Part shown: piece by piece, positions 21,027-32,687 of the stretch
Position numbering within the stretch: position 1 is the stretch's first letter
How the letters are laid out: each line of letters starts with the position of its first letter
NCBI GenBank assembly: GCA_928212115.1
Contig: CAKMRJ010005745.1
Location: 76,737,948-76,801,947, forward strand
Length of the DNA stretch: 64,000 nt
Origin: Lactuca virosa
Lineage: Eukaryota > Streptophyta > Magnoliopsida > Asterales > Asteraceae
Direction of reading: 5' to 3'
The notes under the pieces: generated by a model
Seen by the model: the letters and a program-made list of their open reading frames with translations, nothing else
Database searches by the model: none
What the model was told of the DNA's origin: nothing
Program-made: the position numbers and the translations under genes

Positions 21027-21970
21027 TATAAAGACTTCATGAACTGCAAACCTGGACTTTTCAATGGAACCGTAGGAATCATTGCTCTATCGCAATGGTT
21101 TGAAAAGACGGAGTCGATCTTCGTGATCTGCTCCTGCCCAGAAGGAAGCAAAGTAAAATTTGCTGCCTGCACCTTCTCTGAAAGGGCCCTGACGTGGTGG
21201 AATGGCCATGTTAAGTCACTCACCCGGGTAGTGGCTAACGCAATGGGCTGGGAGACACTAAAGGATCTGATAACCAAGGAGTATTGCCCGAGGGGCGAAG
21301 TCCAGAAGCTTGAGGAAGAACTGTGGAGCCTGAAGATGAAAGGTTCCGACATAGTGGCCTATACAACCAGGTTCAGCGACCTGGTGACACTATGTCCGAA
21401 CATGGTCCCGACCGAAAGCAAAAAGATATAGAGATACATTTAGGGGCTATTACCTCCATTTCAAGGTAACGTTCTGTGTTCAAACCTTGCAACCTTCGAC
21501 AGTGCCAAGCAATTGGCCCAAAGGCTTATCGACCACGGGGTCCCTCAACCAATAACAACTACCACCACCGTCCCAACACCGACGAGAAAAAATGACAACA
21601 AAAGAAAGTTATGGCATTGGAAGAAGGGCAAAACAGCACAACCTTCCGGCAAGAAACAACAGGTTGTGGCTGTCCTAGTTGCGACTACCCCTACTGCCCC
21701 TGCGCCAACAAAACAATATGCGGGGAGATTACTTAAATGAAACAAGTGCAATTTCCACCATAACGGCCCCTGCCGGGAGATGCATTGTACCAACTGCGAC
21801 AGGAAGGGCCACACGATCCGATTCTGCAAGTCACCGCCTAGGCCAATCAACCAGGTCCCTGGTACAGGAGTGAGCCAAGCCTGTTACGGCTGTGGTGAGA
21901 TGGGGCACTTCAAGAGGAACTGCCCGAAGAATGGGAACGCAGGCGGAGCGGGAAGACTACTTTCAATTGG
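21027..21970 (+). pseudogene. Element P Gag (capsid and nucleocapsid)
   Basis: The reading starts inside the capsid domain at TYKDFMNCKP, directly after the M insertion. WFEKTESIF, FAACTFSERALTWWNGHV, YCPRGEVQKLEEELWSL and VAYTTRFSDLVTLCP follow, matching gypsy retrotransposon Gag. Stops at about 21429 and 21740 interrupt it. The nucleocapsid follows with CTNCDRKGHTIRFC and CYGCGEMGHFKRNC, both perfect CX2CX4HX4C knuckles. The N-terminus, normally about 100 residues before TYKDFM, is absent from the window and appears to have been deleted with the left part of the M insertion. The domain would assemble the particle and bind element RNA. Confidence 0.88.
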
Positions 21971-22440
21971 CCACAATGAAGCCGTGGCAGACCCTACGGT
22001 GGTCACGGGTACATTTCTCCTCAATAACTCATATGCATGCATACTATTTGATAGTGGAGCGGAGAGGAGTTTCGTGAACTGAGAATTTAAACACTTACTT
22101 AATCAGGCACCGCAAGCACTAACAGAAACCTTCGTCGTAGAAATGGCTAACGGAAAGACCGAGAGCTCTAGCGAGATCTTCATAGGTTGTACCATCACCT
22201 TAGATAATCATTCATTCCGAATCGATCTTATACCAATCTCTATCAAAAGTTTCAACGTTATAATTGGCATGGATTGGTTGAGTCATCATCATGCTGATAT
22301 CATGCGTTTAGAGAAAGCCATTCGTCTAAATCTCCCGAATAACGAATCCCTATTAATCTACGGCGGCAAACCCAGTGCAAATCTCCAAATCATATTTTGT
22401 ATTCAAGCCCAGAAGTACTTGTGAAAGGATTACCATGCGT
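21971..22440 (+). pseudogene. Element P aspartic protease
   Basis: ILFDSGAERSFVN carries the DSG active site at about 22040-22080, followed at once by a TGA stop (22080-22082). The next open part (22143-22424) has VEMANGKTESS, FNVIIGMDWLSHHHADI and QAQKYL, which form the rest of the gypsy protease fold. The protease would cut the Gag-Pol polyprotein inside the particle. The active site is intact but the domain is broken in at least two places. Confidence 0.88.
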
Positions 22441-23880
22441 TTTTAGCACATGTAGTAGATACGAACAAAAAATCAAAAGACATGAAGAACATTCCAAAAG
22501 TCTACGAGTTCCCTGACGTCATTCCCAAAGAGCTGTCGGGATTACCTCCTCAACGACAAGTCAAGTTCAGAATCGACTTAATCCCTGGTGCTACCCCCGT
22601 AGCTAAATCACCATATCGTCTAGCACCATCCGAGATGCAAGAACTATCCGGTCAACTGAACGAGCTTCTCAGCAAAGGATTCATTAGACCAAGCTTCTCA
22701 CCCTGGGGATCCCCAGTCTTATTCGTGAAAAAGAAAGATGGATCGTTCCGGATGTGCATCGATTACCGCGAGCTGAACAAACTAACCATAAAGAACCGAT
22801 ACTCTCTGCCTCGCATTGACGACTTATTTGACCAACTCCAAGGAGCAAGCTACTTCTCGAAGAGTGATCTAAGATTTGGGTACCATCAGCTATGAGGACC
22901 AGAGGAAGATGTTCCCAAAACAGCCTTCCGAACTGGCTATGGGCACTATGAGTTCGTAGTGATGCCCTTCGAATTAACCAACGCGCCCGCAGTGTTCATG
23001 GATTTAATGAACAGGGTGTGCCGTCCTTACCTAGACAAGTTCGTGATAGTATTCATCGACGACATACTTATCTATTCCCGCAGTGAAGAGGAGCATAGAC
23101 AACATCTACGTCAAGTTCTAGAGACCTTGCGAGCAGAGAAACTTTATGAAAAATTTTCTAAGTGCGAATTTTGGATTCGAAGAGTCGAATTCTTGGGTCA
23201 CGTGGTCAGCAAAGAAGGAATTCATGTGGACCATTCCAAAATAAATGCCATTGAGAACTGGTCAGCTCCAAAGACACCTACAGAAATTCGTCAATTTCTA
23301 GGTCTCGCTGGCTACTACCGCATGTTCATTCAGAACTTATCTAGAATTGCGAAACCGCTTAAAACATTGACCCAGAAAGGCGTAGCCTTTGACTGGGAAG
23401 AGAAACAAGAGAAAGCGTTCCAAATGCTAAAGCGAGCCCTCTGCAGCGCACCGATACTGTCCCCCCCCAGAAGGGATAGAAGACTTCATAGTGTACTGCG
23501 ACGCGTTAAATCAAGGACTTGGTTGTGTTCTAATGCAACGGGGAAAGGTCATCGCCTATGCCTCGAGACAGCTGAAGACACACGAAGTCAACTACACCAC
23601 ACACGATCTTAAGTTAGGAACAGTGGTATTTGCTCTAAAGATCTGGAGACACTACCTGTATGGTACAAAAAGTACTATCTTTACAGACCACAAAAGCCTT
23701 CAACACATATTCAACCAGAAAGAACTCAACATGAGACAACAATGGTGTGTCGAGCTACTCAATGACTACGAATGCAAAATTTGTTATCATCCTGGTAAAG
23801 CCAACGTAGTAACTGACGCCCTACGTCGGAAAGAATACTCTGGTCGCAGAGTCAAATCGTTGACTATGACTATCCATTCA
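22441..23880 (+). pseudogene. Element P reverse transcriptase and RNase H
   Basis: Gypsy RT order is clear: VYEFPDVIPKELSGLPPQR, FRIDLIPGATPVAKSPYRLA, FVKKKDGSFRMCIDYRELN, IDDLFDQLQGASYFSKSDLR (catalytic Asp), a TGA stop at 22893-22895 in a spot where related elements have Arg, then FIDDILIYSRSEEEH with the catalytic pair and FLGLAGYYRMFI. A frameshift sits in a C8 run at about 23461-23468. RNase H follows in the new frame: YCDALNQGLGCVL, IAYASRQLKTHEVNYTTHDL, TDHKSLQHIFNQKELNMRQ and YHPGKANVVTDAL. The stop looks like CGA to TGA. The enzyme would copy element RNA into DNA. Confidence 0.92.
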
Positions 23881-25330
23881 CACTTGTCCACACAAATTAA
23901 GGAGGCTCATCTAGAAGCCTTGCAACCTGAAAATGTGGCGGGTGAATCCCTAAGAGCGATGGATAAAAACTTGGATGTCAAGGGTGGCGGAGCCCTATAT
24001 ATCATGGTTCGGATCTGGACACCGAGACACGGTGGTTTCAGAGACTTGGTCATGACTGAAGCGCACAACACTCGATATTCCGTCCACCCTGGTTCAGATA
24101 AGATGTATCTGGATCTCAAAAAGTTATACTGGTGGCCTAACATGAGAGCAGAGATTGCTACCTTCGTGGGCAAGTGTCTTACTTGCGCCAAGGTCAAGGT
24201 CGAATACCAGAAACCCTCAGGATTACTACAACAACCGGAGATACCCAAATGGAAGTAGGAGCAGATTACTATGGACTTCATAACCAAGTTGCCCAAGACA
24301 ACGGGTGGTCTCGATACCATTTGGGTGATTGTTGACCAGTTGACCAAGTCCGCACACTTCCTACCAATCAAAGAGACCGAAAAGATGGAAAAGTTAACCA
24401 GAACATACATCAGAGAGATCATACGACTGCACGGGGTATCTATATCCATTATCTCTGACAGAGATAGTAGGTTCACTTCAAGATTTTGGCAGTCGCTACA
24501 GAAGTCCCTGGGGACTAGGTTGGACATGAGTACAGCCTACGATCCACAAACCGACGGGAAAAGTGAGAGAACTATTCAAACGTTGGAAGATATGTTGCGA
24601 GCCTGTGTGATTGAATTTGGGAAGGCGTGGGATACTCATTTACCCCTTGTCGAATTATCCAATAATAACAGTTATCACACAAGTATAAAGGCTGCTCCAT
24701 TTGAAGCCCTCTATGGCCGGAAGTGCAGATCCCCTCTGTGCTGGGCTGAGGTGGGTGACACTCAGTTAGCTAAAGGACGGGTTCCAGACAACACTCTCAT
24801 AGGTCCGAAGATCATTCGGTAAACGACAGAGAAGATCGTTCAGATTCGTGAACGATTGAAAGCCTCTAGAGACCGACCGAAAAGCTACGCAGACAAGAGA
24901 AGGAAACCTTTGGAATTCCAAATTGGTGACCGCGTTACTTTCAAGGTATCACCCTGGAAGGGCTTGATACGCTTCGGAAAGCGTGGAAGGCTAAATCCAA
25001 GATACGTAGGGCCTTTCGATATTATCGCTAGAATCGGCTCTGTAGCTTACAAACTCAAACTACCTCACAAACTTAGTAATGTACACCCTACTTTCCATGT
25101 ATCTAACTTGAAAAAGTGTCTGTCCGAAGAGACTCTTGTAATCCCACTCGACGAGATCGAGATCAACGAGAGCCTCAACTTCGTGGAAGAACCAGTAGAG
25201 ATCATGGACCGAGAGGTCAAGCAAACAAAGCAAAGTCGTATCCCGATAGTGAAGGTTCGTTGGAATGCCAAGTGAGGACCTGAATTCACTTGGGAGCGCG
25301 AGGATCAAATGAACTAAAATAACCTCATCT
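23881..25330 (+). pseudogene. Element P integrase with chromodomain remnant
   Basis: The HHCC zinc finger is seen as RYSVHPGSDKMYLDLKKLYW with CLTCAKVK. A TAG at 24256-24258 falls where related copies have Trp. The core follows with VIVDQLTKSAHF, ISDRDSRFTSRFWQ and a DGKSERTIQTLEDML stretch for the Asp, Asp and Glu of the DDE triad. The GPY/F-type C-terminal region is RVTFKVSPWKGLIRFGKRGR with YVGPFDI. After another stop at about 25273 comes a chromodomain-like end (IVKVRWNAK, then PEFTWEREDQM), which in chromoviruses targets integration to modified histones. Stops at 24258, 24822 and 25275 make it nonfunctional. Confidence 0.9.
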
Positions 25331-25391
25331 TTTTTTACTTAGTTATTTGTAATTGCTTAAAATCTAATTTCGGGACGAAATTCTCTCTAAC

Positions 25392-25416
25392 GGGGGGGGG
25401 GGGGGGGGGGGGGGGG
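25392..25416 (+). other. Poly-G polypurine tract of element P
   Basis: A run of about 25 G residues lies three bases before the 3' LTR, in the position of the polypurine tract that primes plus-strand DNA synthesis. Such a pure run is unusual and its length may be unreliable in the assembly. Confidence 0.75.
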
Positions 25417-25419
25417 CGA

Positions 25420-26920
25420 TGTGAGAACCCGAAATTTCTATCTAGCACAGCCATTCAATTCAATCAAATTCAGACTCGTTTCTGCTATCCTTAGCATTGT
25501 TTAGGGTCTGTTTGAGTGTTCTAAGCCTAGTACATTCAAGGTTTGGGTTTAGGGGTGATTTATCTTAAGTTCATAGTGTTGCATTTAAGCCAAACACTCC
25601 TTCAAGAGGAGTGTACGGCCGTACACATGAGTGTACGACCGTACACTCAATAAGGTCGTGAACTCCTGTTCCTTGTTTTGTTGTGGGCTTAGGGTAGGAT
25701 TCACTAGTCCGACTGTCGATTAAATTATGATGATACATGCCAAATGCATACATGAATATAAAAGTTTACTTTCAATTTATACAAGTCAGATGCGAAACAA
25801 ACATACTAGTAAACTATAATAGGTATAGTTTAGTGAATATGTACAAGTACAGAGAAGAGAACATATACATATACATATACAAGTACAGGGAGGAGAACAT
25901 ATACATATACAAGTACAGAGAAGAGAACATATACATATACATATACTAATACAAAGAAAAGGAAAGAACAAACATACTATAACATGTACATGATAACTAA
26001 AATGTGAGAAACTACTTCATGCCATAGAATACATTGTTGTGCCACGTTTTGTAACCAGGGTCTCCTGGAGGGAGAGCATGAGTTTGAGTATAGATTTATA
26101 CGGGATTGACCATCCCACACCTCGCTGCTAGCTACAGTGGGACATGCATGTCCACGGGTGATCAAATGTCATACCACTTCGGCGTCCGAATAGAGGCGTG
26201 TATTATACTAGGTCGATCAAGTATGGTTATAATCACTTCATATTTTTACCATAAATAACCAATTCAGTTTAAAGGCAATAAGACTCATCAATACGTATGG
26301 TACATTCAGTACGTCTAGGAGTCTTCATTTTTCCATTTCATTATACAGTGATAGTACCACTGGGTTAAAACCTACTATTTCCTAGTAAAGGATGATATTA
26401 AAATGGAGAACATACTTTTACACAAGTTAAGGTACAAACTATACATTTTACACTGTTACATAAAGAACAAACACACAAACAGTTGGGTATCGGATGAGAG
26501 ATTTCATTTCATTTAAAAGGAGAAAATATAGGATTTTCTGAGGAAGACACAAACCATTTTACTATACAAATCTAAACACTTTGCAACCTAAGTTTCAACA
26601 AAAGACACTAAATACTTATGAACTCACCAACATTTATGTTGATACTCTCTTTCAAAATAACGTGTATTCTCAGGGAACCAGTAGACAGGTACACCCATGC
26701 ATCTTTTGAGAAGACGGAGTGAATTCAAGACTCGTCATTATGTTGGAAATATACATTTTTGCTGTCATTTAAACTATACAAAGGAACACACATGTATTTA
26801 ATTATTCTATTAATACAATGGATGTTTTAGCTTGTTTTACTATTATTCATTGTTATGATACTGTACATGACGTCCTCCACCCCCCGAATGTTTCCGCCAA
26901 TTTAGTTTGGGGGTGTGACA
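25420..26920 (+). repeat. 3' LTR of element P, internally deleted
   Basis: This 1,501-bp LTR matches the ends of the 5' LTR but lacks the counterpart of 4298-5417. The join is GTGAACTC followed by CTGTTCC; both sides of the lost segment in the 5' LTR carry ACTC, so the deletion used a 4-bp microhomology. It also has about 33 bp near 25455 that the 5' LTR lacks. Confidence 0.9.
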
Positions 26921-28437
26921 GGGAGGAGGTGGATGTGGCGGATACTGTGGAGGGTAGTAGGGCTGGTAATCGGCAAGATAGTAGGGAAGCCACTTGGAAT
27001 GAGACAGTGGTGGTTGTGGTTGTGGTGGTAAAATGAGGGAGTGGTGAAGATCACTCATCAAGTAGTGCATGTAACGGTTGTGCTGCTCTTGTGCGACACA
27101 TCGCTGATCGGACTCGGCCCATCGCAACTCCTATTGGGCCCAGTGCTTATAATGTATGTCGTGGTAATCCTGAAATTTGGAGGTATGCTCGGCTACACCA
27201 ATGTATATCTCTCCCGCCTTGTCTAGAAGACTTATGTAACGTGTGTTCAGTTGTGCAAACTCACCCATATACATGTTGTGCTCAGGAAAGGGGATGGGGT
27301 GAGCAAAACTGGAAGCACTTGAGGATGGAATAGAAGGATGGGAAGTAGTGGTAGGGAGTGGACGAGGTGGACGGCGTTAAGCAATACCCAAATTAGACGT
27401 AAGAGTCTAATTAGTAGATGGGATGCGACTGGCTAGGTTGAGTATCTTTTTGTTTCGACTGTCAATACACAAGTACTATTGACCATCAACGGTCCAATGG
27501 ACGTCCCCGTTTTCCTTGTGATGAAAAAGATGCATATTCTCCATGGCATTAACAGATAAGAGAGTGGGCCCGAGATTATATCAATAGGGTTATTAGGAAG
27601 GCGGAGTCCAAGGTATTCGACTATTATCGAGATTATTCCACCACAATGAATTTGACCGCCATTTCTCATGGAGCTCTTGAGCATCTTGTGAACCACCCAA
27701 AACATAAAGTGAGGTAAATATTTGGGTTTATAAACCATACACCATAGAACTTCTAGCTCTTTCTTGTTGGCCTTGCTAATCTCCTCTTGAGGAAATAAGA
27801 GAGATGTGATGATTCGATGGGTGACTTTAAGTACCAGGTGGATGATGCTAGAGGCCTTGGCACTACCAAAATTATAGTCTTTCTCACAAGAGATCTTGCA
27901 CTAGAACGCTTTACAGTCTTAGTCAAATGTAACATTCATTTTACCCTTTTCCCAATAAGTATCTTCCCTTGCTTTTAAGGAACCAATGATGTCATAAAGA
28001 GTGTCAACGTGAATCTGATGGGAGTGGTTCAGTAGATAGAAGGAAAGGATGCACGTTTGATAGTCCAATGTGATAGAAGATAAGAGTTCTAGCATGGGTG
28101 TTTGATAGCTCAGTGCATGGAGATTCTGGAGACCCACCTAACCTATGTTACTTAATAGTTTGTGAACTCCTTTGTAAATGTGGAGGTCGTTTAAATCTTG
28201 GACATCCACAAACTTTTGGGCCCCTTTTTCTCTAGTGATAGGACTTGAATACACGATTTCTTGTGCATTGGATTTAACGATAAGGTCAAATTGGTATGGA
28301 TTTCTATGGGCTCTTGCTTTTGTTCATCATGAGCCTCTTCACCACCCGCGTTGGAAGGTCCAACTCAGGATCTCTTTCCACAGGATGTCATATTCCAATG
28401 AAAGTACAAAAATTTCCTCACACAATGTAGATTAGAG
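26921..28437 (-). pseudogene. Athila third ORF (ATHILA ORF-1 family-like)
   Basis: Several minus-strand open stretches (27919-28137, 27433-27738, 26843-27127) join, with frameshifts and stops, into one region downstream of integrase. Recognisable family stretches are TPMLELLSSITL, then YDIIGSL, a LLFPQEEISKANKKELEVLWCM-like portion, and LPHFMFWVVHKMLKSSMRNG. A Pro- and Tyr-rich end (PPQPQPPLSH, YYPPQYPPHPPPP) is cut by the P insertion at 26920. The ORF sits where some Athila elements have an envelope-like gene, but I see no signal peptide or clear membrane segment in these remnants. Its role is unknown. Confidence 0.7.
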
Positions 28438-29281
28438 GGACAAACGGAAACACTAGACCACACATAACCACCAAATCCTCACCCAATTTTACTCCAAAAG
28501 AATAAATTTAACAATATGAACAAGAAAAGGGTTGGAACAATTATACCAAGTTTGTGCTTGCAAATGAAGTTTTAGTGGTGTCTAATGCTTCCCCAAGTCT
28601 CCAAGCTTATCCTACAAGAAATTGCATGAATTAGTTCTAAAATTGAAACCCAAAAATTCTAGGGTTTGCTCAAAATCCCGAAATAGGCTATGGGAAGGGA
28701 TTATTTGAGTTGCTTGACAAGAAAGATGAAGAAAGGATAAGAGTGTCATACCTTAGAGCTCGATAATTTAAGCAAAATTGAGGAAGATGGAGATTTTTTC
28801 TGAGGTTTTTCGATGGGGACAAAAGGGAAGAGAGAATCGTAGGTTATTTTGAACGGAATAGGAAAAGGAATCGATTTTTTCATTTAAAACTTGCAGGACT
28901 ATTTGTATATTTACATGGGCCATGTAAATGAAAGCCTTAATATCCACAGGTCATGTAAACGGTGCAATGAAAAATCCCAGTTCGATCGGTTTCACGGGTC
29001 ATGTAAATGATGGGCCAAAATTTCCACGGTCGTGGAACCCTCTACCTGCTCAACAAAATTTCTCAATTTTTATTTTTCAAAATTTCAAAACCGCAAGTCC
29101 CCGACTAACCAAAAATTGATTTTTAAACCTCCTTAGAAATGAAAAACAACTTGGAACTATAAAACTAAAAAAATGTTGAAGAAATTGAAATTTAAGAAAA
29201 GGACGGAAATACCCCCAAGTTGCTTGTCGGTTAGCCGTCCATTTTTAATGCCGTTGGCTCGATGTGGCCCCTGTAGATTCA
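28438..29281 (-). other. Athila spacer between integrase and third ORF
   Basis: No coding frame. It has two strong palindromes: TTACATGGGCCATGTAA (28911-28927) and TTCCACGGTCGTGGAA (29022-29037). The second resembles TTCCACGGCCCGTGGAA in the Athila LTR at 59183-59199. Confidence 0.6.
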
Positions 29282-30094
29282 TTATTCTTGATATGTGGGG
29301 GTCTCCAGCACTGCGACTTCTTCATTTTCCACGTGAAATCCTTCATAAAAAGGCTTCAACCTATGAACATTCACTTTGAAATTTTTTCCGGTTTGAGGGA
29401 TTGTGATCTCTATGGCCCCGTGATCAAAGACATTTGTAACCGCAAAGAGGTCAAACCATCTGGACCCTAGCTTCCCCAAAATCAAATTGAATCTTGAATG
29501 GTACAACAACCCCTTTTGACCCTTTGTGAAGGTTTTCCGAGACATCATTTTGTCATGATACGCCTTGGTATTCTCTTTTTAAATTATTTCATTCTCATAC
29601 GCATCATTTCTAATCTTCTCCAATTCTTGAATGTCCAACTACCTTTTGTTTACCGCTTCGTCTTCATCCACGTTGAAATTCTTCACAGCCCAAAATGCTT
29701 TGTGCTCAAGCTTTACCGGAAGGAGACATGGTTTCCCAAATACCAACCGGTATGGGAACATTCCAATAGGAGTTTTGAAGGCAGTCTGATATGCCCATAA
29801 GGCATCATCTAGCCTTATACTCAAGTCCTTACGATTGGAATTGACTATTTTCTCCAAGATTCCTTTGATTTTCCTATTGGAAACCTCTACTTCCACATTG
29901 GTTTGAGGGTGATAAGCCATTGAGAATTTATGAGTCACCCAATACTTTTTCAAAACGGCTTCTAGCATTCAGTTGGAAAAATGAGTTCACGATCACTGAT
30001 GAAAGCTTTTGGAGTACCAAATCGGGAGAAAATTTGTGCCTTAAGAAAATCCACAACAACTTTGGAATCATTAGTACGGGTGGTCTTGGCCTTC
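29282..30094 (-). pseudogene. Athila integrase, C-terminal two thirds
   Basis: From 30094 leftward the frame reads AKTTRTNDSKVVVDFLKAQI, FSRFGTPKAFISDR with the second catalytic Asp, HKFSMAYHPQTNVEVEVSNR with the catalytic Glu, then LDDALWAYQTAFKTPIGM and YRLVFGKPCLLPVKLEHKAF, and in 29282-29548 the C-terminal part SRWFDLFAVTNVF with FKVNVHRLKPFYEGF. A frameshift and stop lie near 29960-30000 and another near 29550-29640. The N-terminal zinc finger and first catalytic Asp are not in the window; LTR E begins at 30095 directly after this piece. Confidence 0.88.
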
Positions 30095-30297
30095 TGATAG
30101 TTTTATTTTGTTTACTTCTTTTCATAGTTTAATTAAGTTTATTTCATTCATAATTTAGTTAATTCCTATGCATATCTTCCTTTTTGTTATTTTATGGCCA
30201 TTTTCGGGTACTTTTGAATTTCATGAGCATAATTGCAGGTTTCAAGGGGAGTAGTGGAGCTGGATGTTTGGTAAGTGATTGGACTTAGAGGATGTCA
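30095..30297 (+). repeat. Left part of unassigned LTR E
   Basis: TGATAGTTTTATTTTG begins right where Athila integrase stops. The stretch continues beyond the G2 insertion at 39940. It has no coding content. TG at the edge suggests an LTR start, but no second LTR and no target duplication were identified. Confidence 0.5.
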
Positions 30298-30302
30298 AGG
30301 AT

Positions 30303-32672
30303 TATAATGCCCATGTTTCTAGGCTAGCCATTAATATTGAGGTGATAGTCTAGGTTAACCTTTGTAACTCATTTTGAAGAAATGAAAATGAATTATGTGA
30401 ATATTATGTGAATTATGTGTTTTATGCTTAATTACTAGGATTTAATTAATTAAGAATAAAAATGAGCGTCGAAAATAAATATTAGATAAAGCTGATATCT
30501 ATTAAGAAAGTTGTAGTGGTCGTGAAAAGGATTACGGATATATAAAGAATACCAAAAATCCGAGTTATAACGAAGAAGTTATGACCTGTCGAAGTTTCGC
30601 GACAAAACCGACACGGTGCCGAATGACGTAACAAGTGAGTTTTTGATAAACTACTTTTTAGCCTTAGTGATCTAAATGAAAGTCGTAGTGTTCGTTAAAC
30701 CGAGAGTATGTATAAAAAGAACGTCCAAATCTGACTTCGTATGAGAAAGTTATGATTTTTCGAAGTTTCAGCTTAGCAGTAGACAGCTAAAAACTCGAAT
30801 TTTATATAGAGTGATTTTTAGCCGATACAACCTAAAAAAGAATCGAAGGTCTCGTCAATAGTAGTACAACGGTAAAAAGACAGACGAAAACGGACGTCGG
30901 ATAAAGAAGTTATGAATTTTTAACGAATTTCCTATCCTGGTCTGTTACAAAATAATAATATAAAAATTAAATTCAAAATTAGTCGACGAAGTCTAAACGA
31001 AAGTTGTAGAGCGTAATTTTACCTACGCGTGCATATAAAGAACGTCAAAAACGGAGCTCGTATGCGAAAGTTATGGATTTTAGAAGTTTTGGCACAAAAA
31101 TCGAGAAAAATTGCCAAATCCGAGAAATTTCGCAAGGTGGACTTCGGCCACGTCACCTTCGCTGCATTCGTGCCACGTGTCCGATCTGCTGATTCATCTG
31201 AGGCCACCTGTCGATGCGTGTCGCACCCTCTTCGGACCGAAGGCTCGGCCAATCAGAAGCTGCCTCGTGCCTTCTCCGTGTCCTCGCCTCGCATCCGACG
31301 CGTGCCCCCTTTCTCGCATGTCCGAGCTTCGCAGCAAGCGCCACGACCAAACCCTCGGACCTAGACTCCAGTCTAATCAGAAGCCTCCAACAGGACCCTC
31401 GCATGTGCGGCCCATGTGCCTCCTCTTCGGATCTGCTGCCACCTGGAAGGCTCTCAGTCGTCCGATCAGAAGCCTCGCCCCTATAAATAGAAGGGTGCGA
31501 GACCTCCCGGGGAATATTTGGAAACTTGTCATTTTTAACCCCTTTTTTCAATATTTCTTTCATTCCAACTTCCCCCAAAGCCCTAGTATTATATCAAACA
31601 CCCGAAATACGCCCCGAAGTGCCCGAGAAGCCCGATAAATTTATCTTTTCGGTTTTGAAACCCAACCTTCGCAGTGCCCGGTTTCTCAATAAAACTCCCG
31701 GTTTTATTAGAAACGGTCGTTTTAGGAAACGAAGTGTTGCCCGATTATCAGTAAATCATGTGAGTGTGTAGTCACCTTCATCTTACACCTAGATATGAAG
31801 TATTTTCTATAAAATACGTGCTATGTGTAATTATATTAATTTTTTAATTGAGGTGACAGTTGAATAGATGTTTTATACAAGTTTTAAACTGTATATGTAT
31901 TTTTATCTACAAATATGTTGGGCAAAACATGGGTAGATATTTGATGTGTGATGAAATAAAATGATGAGAGGCCTCGATGTGATAGTGATCCAGTCATCTA
32001 GCGGAGTATGGATGACGACCACAGACTTTTCTAGACAGTCCAGTGGAACGCTGGCAGGCTCGCAACCTGTAGGTGTTAATGAGCTTGGGTGTTCATTTGA
32101 TGTACTCCATCCCCCACATGGTTGCCTTATTTGACATAAATTGCTGGGAAACCCCCAAAGCAGTGTTGTCGCCCCGATGAAAATCCTTAGGCTAGGTCCC
32201 TTGTGATAGGTGTTTAGGGACGTAAAGTGAGAATAACGGGAATGAGTAATCAGGGTTATTATTGATTGATGAACTTAATAAGTTTTATTATTATTGTGGG
32301 TTGAAAACCCTATATGCTCACCAGGCTCCCAAGCCTGACCCACTCAGCTTTTTATGTTACAGGTAGTGGACCCCGAGCATAGTCGGAGGATGATGAGAGA
32401 TTTTTGGATTATAGGCCAGTAGTTGTAAATAACTGTTGAAAGGCTTATAATGTCTTGTTTATGCTTTTGATCTGTATCGGAACATGACATCCCGAGGTTT
32501 TGATATGAAATGAAATTATATATTTCTTAAAGAAAGGTTTTGACATTCTTTTATCATGTTTTGTTTTGGGGACCAATTCCGCAACATCTTTTAAAAAGGA
32601 TTTCTATGACTTTATTTTAAAAAGCATAAACTAAATTGGTCTTTTCTGGCCGAGAAATTAGGGGATGTCACA
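30303..32672 (+). repeat. 5' LTR of G2
   Basis: A 2,370-bp LTR starting TATAATGCCC (the 3' LTR has the expected TGTAATGCCC, so the G changed to A) and ending GGGGATGTCACA. It contains a TATA box and a GC-rich region with overlapping open stretches that are not genes. The 3' LTR lacks about 24 bp found here near 32145-32170. Confidence 0.93.
31482..31489 (+). promoter_or_regulatory. TATA box of the G2 LTR promoter
   Basis: TATAAATA in a CTATAAATAGAAGGGTGCGAG context. The same box occurs in the 3' LTR (38771-38778) and in LTR B (52449-52456). It probably starts element transcription some 25-35 bp downstream. Confidence 0.7.
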
Positions 32673-32674
32673 GT

Positions 32675-32687
32675 TGGTATCAGAGCA
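32675..32687 (+). other. Primer-binding site of G2
   Basis: TGGTATCAGAGCA lies two bases after the LTR end; complementary to initiator-Met tRNA. Confidence 0.93.

Larger units (their letters stand above)
4088..26920 (+). mobile_element. Ty3/gypsy chromovirus P with nested insertions
   Basis: The element is bounded by LTRs starting TGTGA (4088 and 25420) and ending TGTGACA (6671 and 26920). An initiator-Met-type PBS follows the left LTR and a G-run polypurine tract precedes the right one. Internal order is extra ORF (7395-7997), gag, protease, RT, RNase H and integrase with a C-terminal chromodomain remnant, all on the plus strand. About 13 kb of nested material (8000-21026) separates the extra ORF from gag. 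The flanking 5-mers are AAGAG and GGGAG; read on the minus strand these are CTCTT and CTCCC, which differ by two C/T changes. P sits in the Athila third ORF. Placement in the Tekay group of chromoviruses is inference. Confidence 0.88.

Noticed and set aside
23907..24527. 206-codon minus-strand ORF
   Set aside because: Antisense shadow of the P integrase region.
25737..25949. Tyr/Ile-rich repeat protein
   Set aside because: Translation of the ACATATACA tandem repeat in the P 3' LTR.
26921..28437. Third Athila ORF as an envelope gene
   Set aside because: Position fits, but no signal peptide, cleavage site or convincing membrane segment can be seen in the remnants.
31029..31771. Overlapping ORFs (up to 219 codons in LTR B) in G2-type LTRs, also at 38401-39059 and 51996-52737
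   Set aside because: Present on both strands in the GC-rich part of the LTR around the TATA box, with frame lengths differing among copies; shared only because the LTRs are related.
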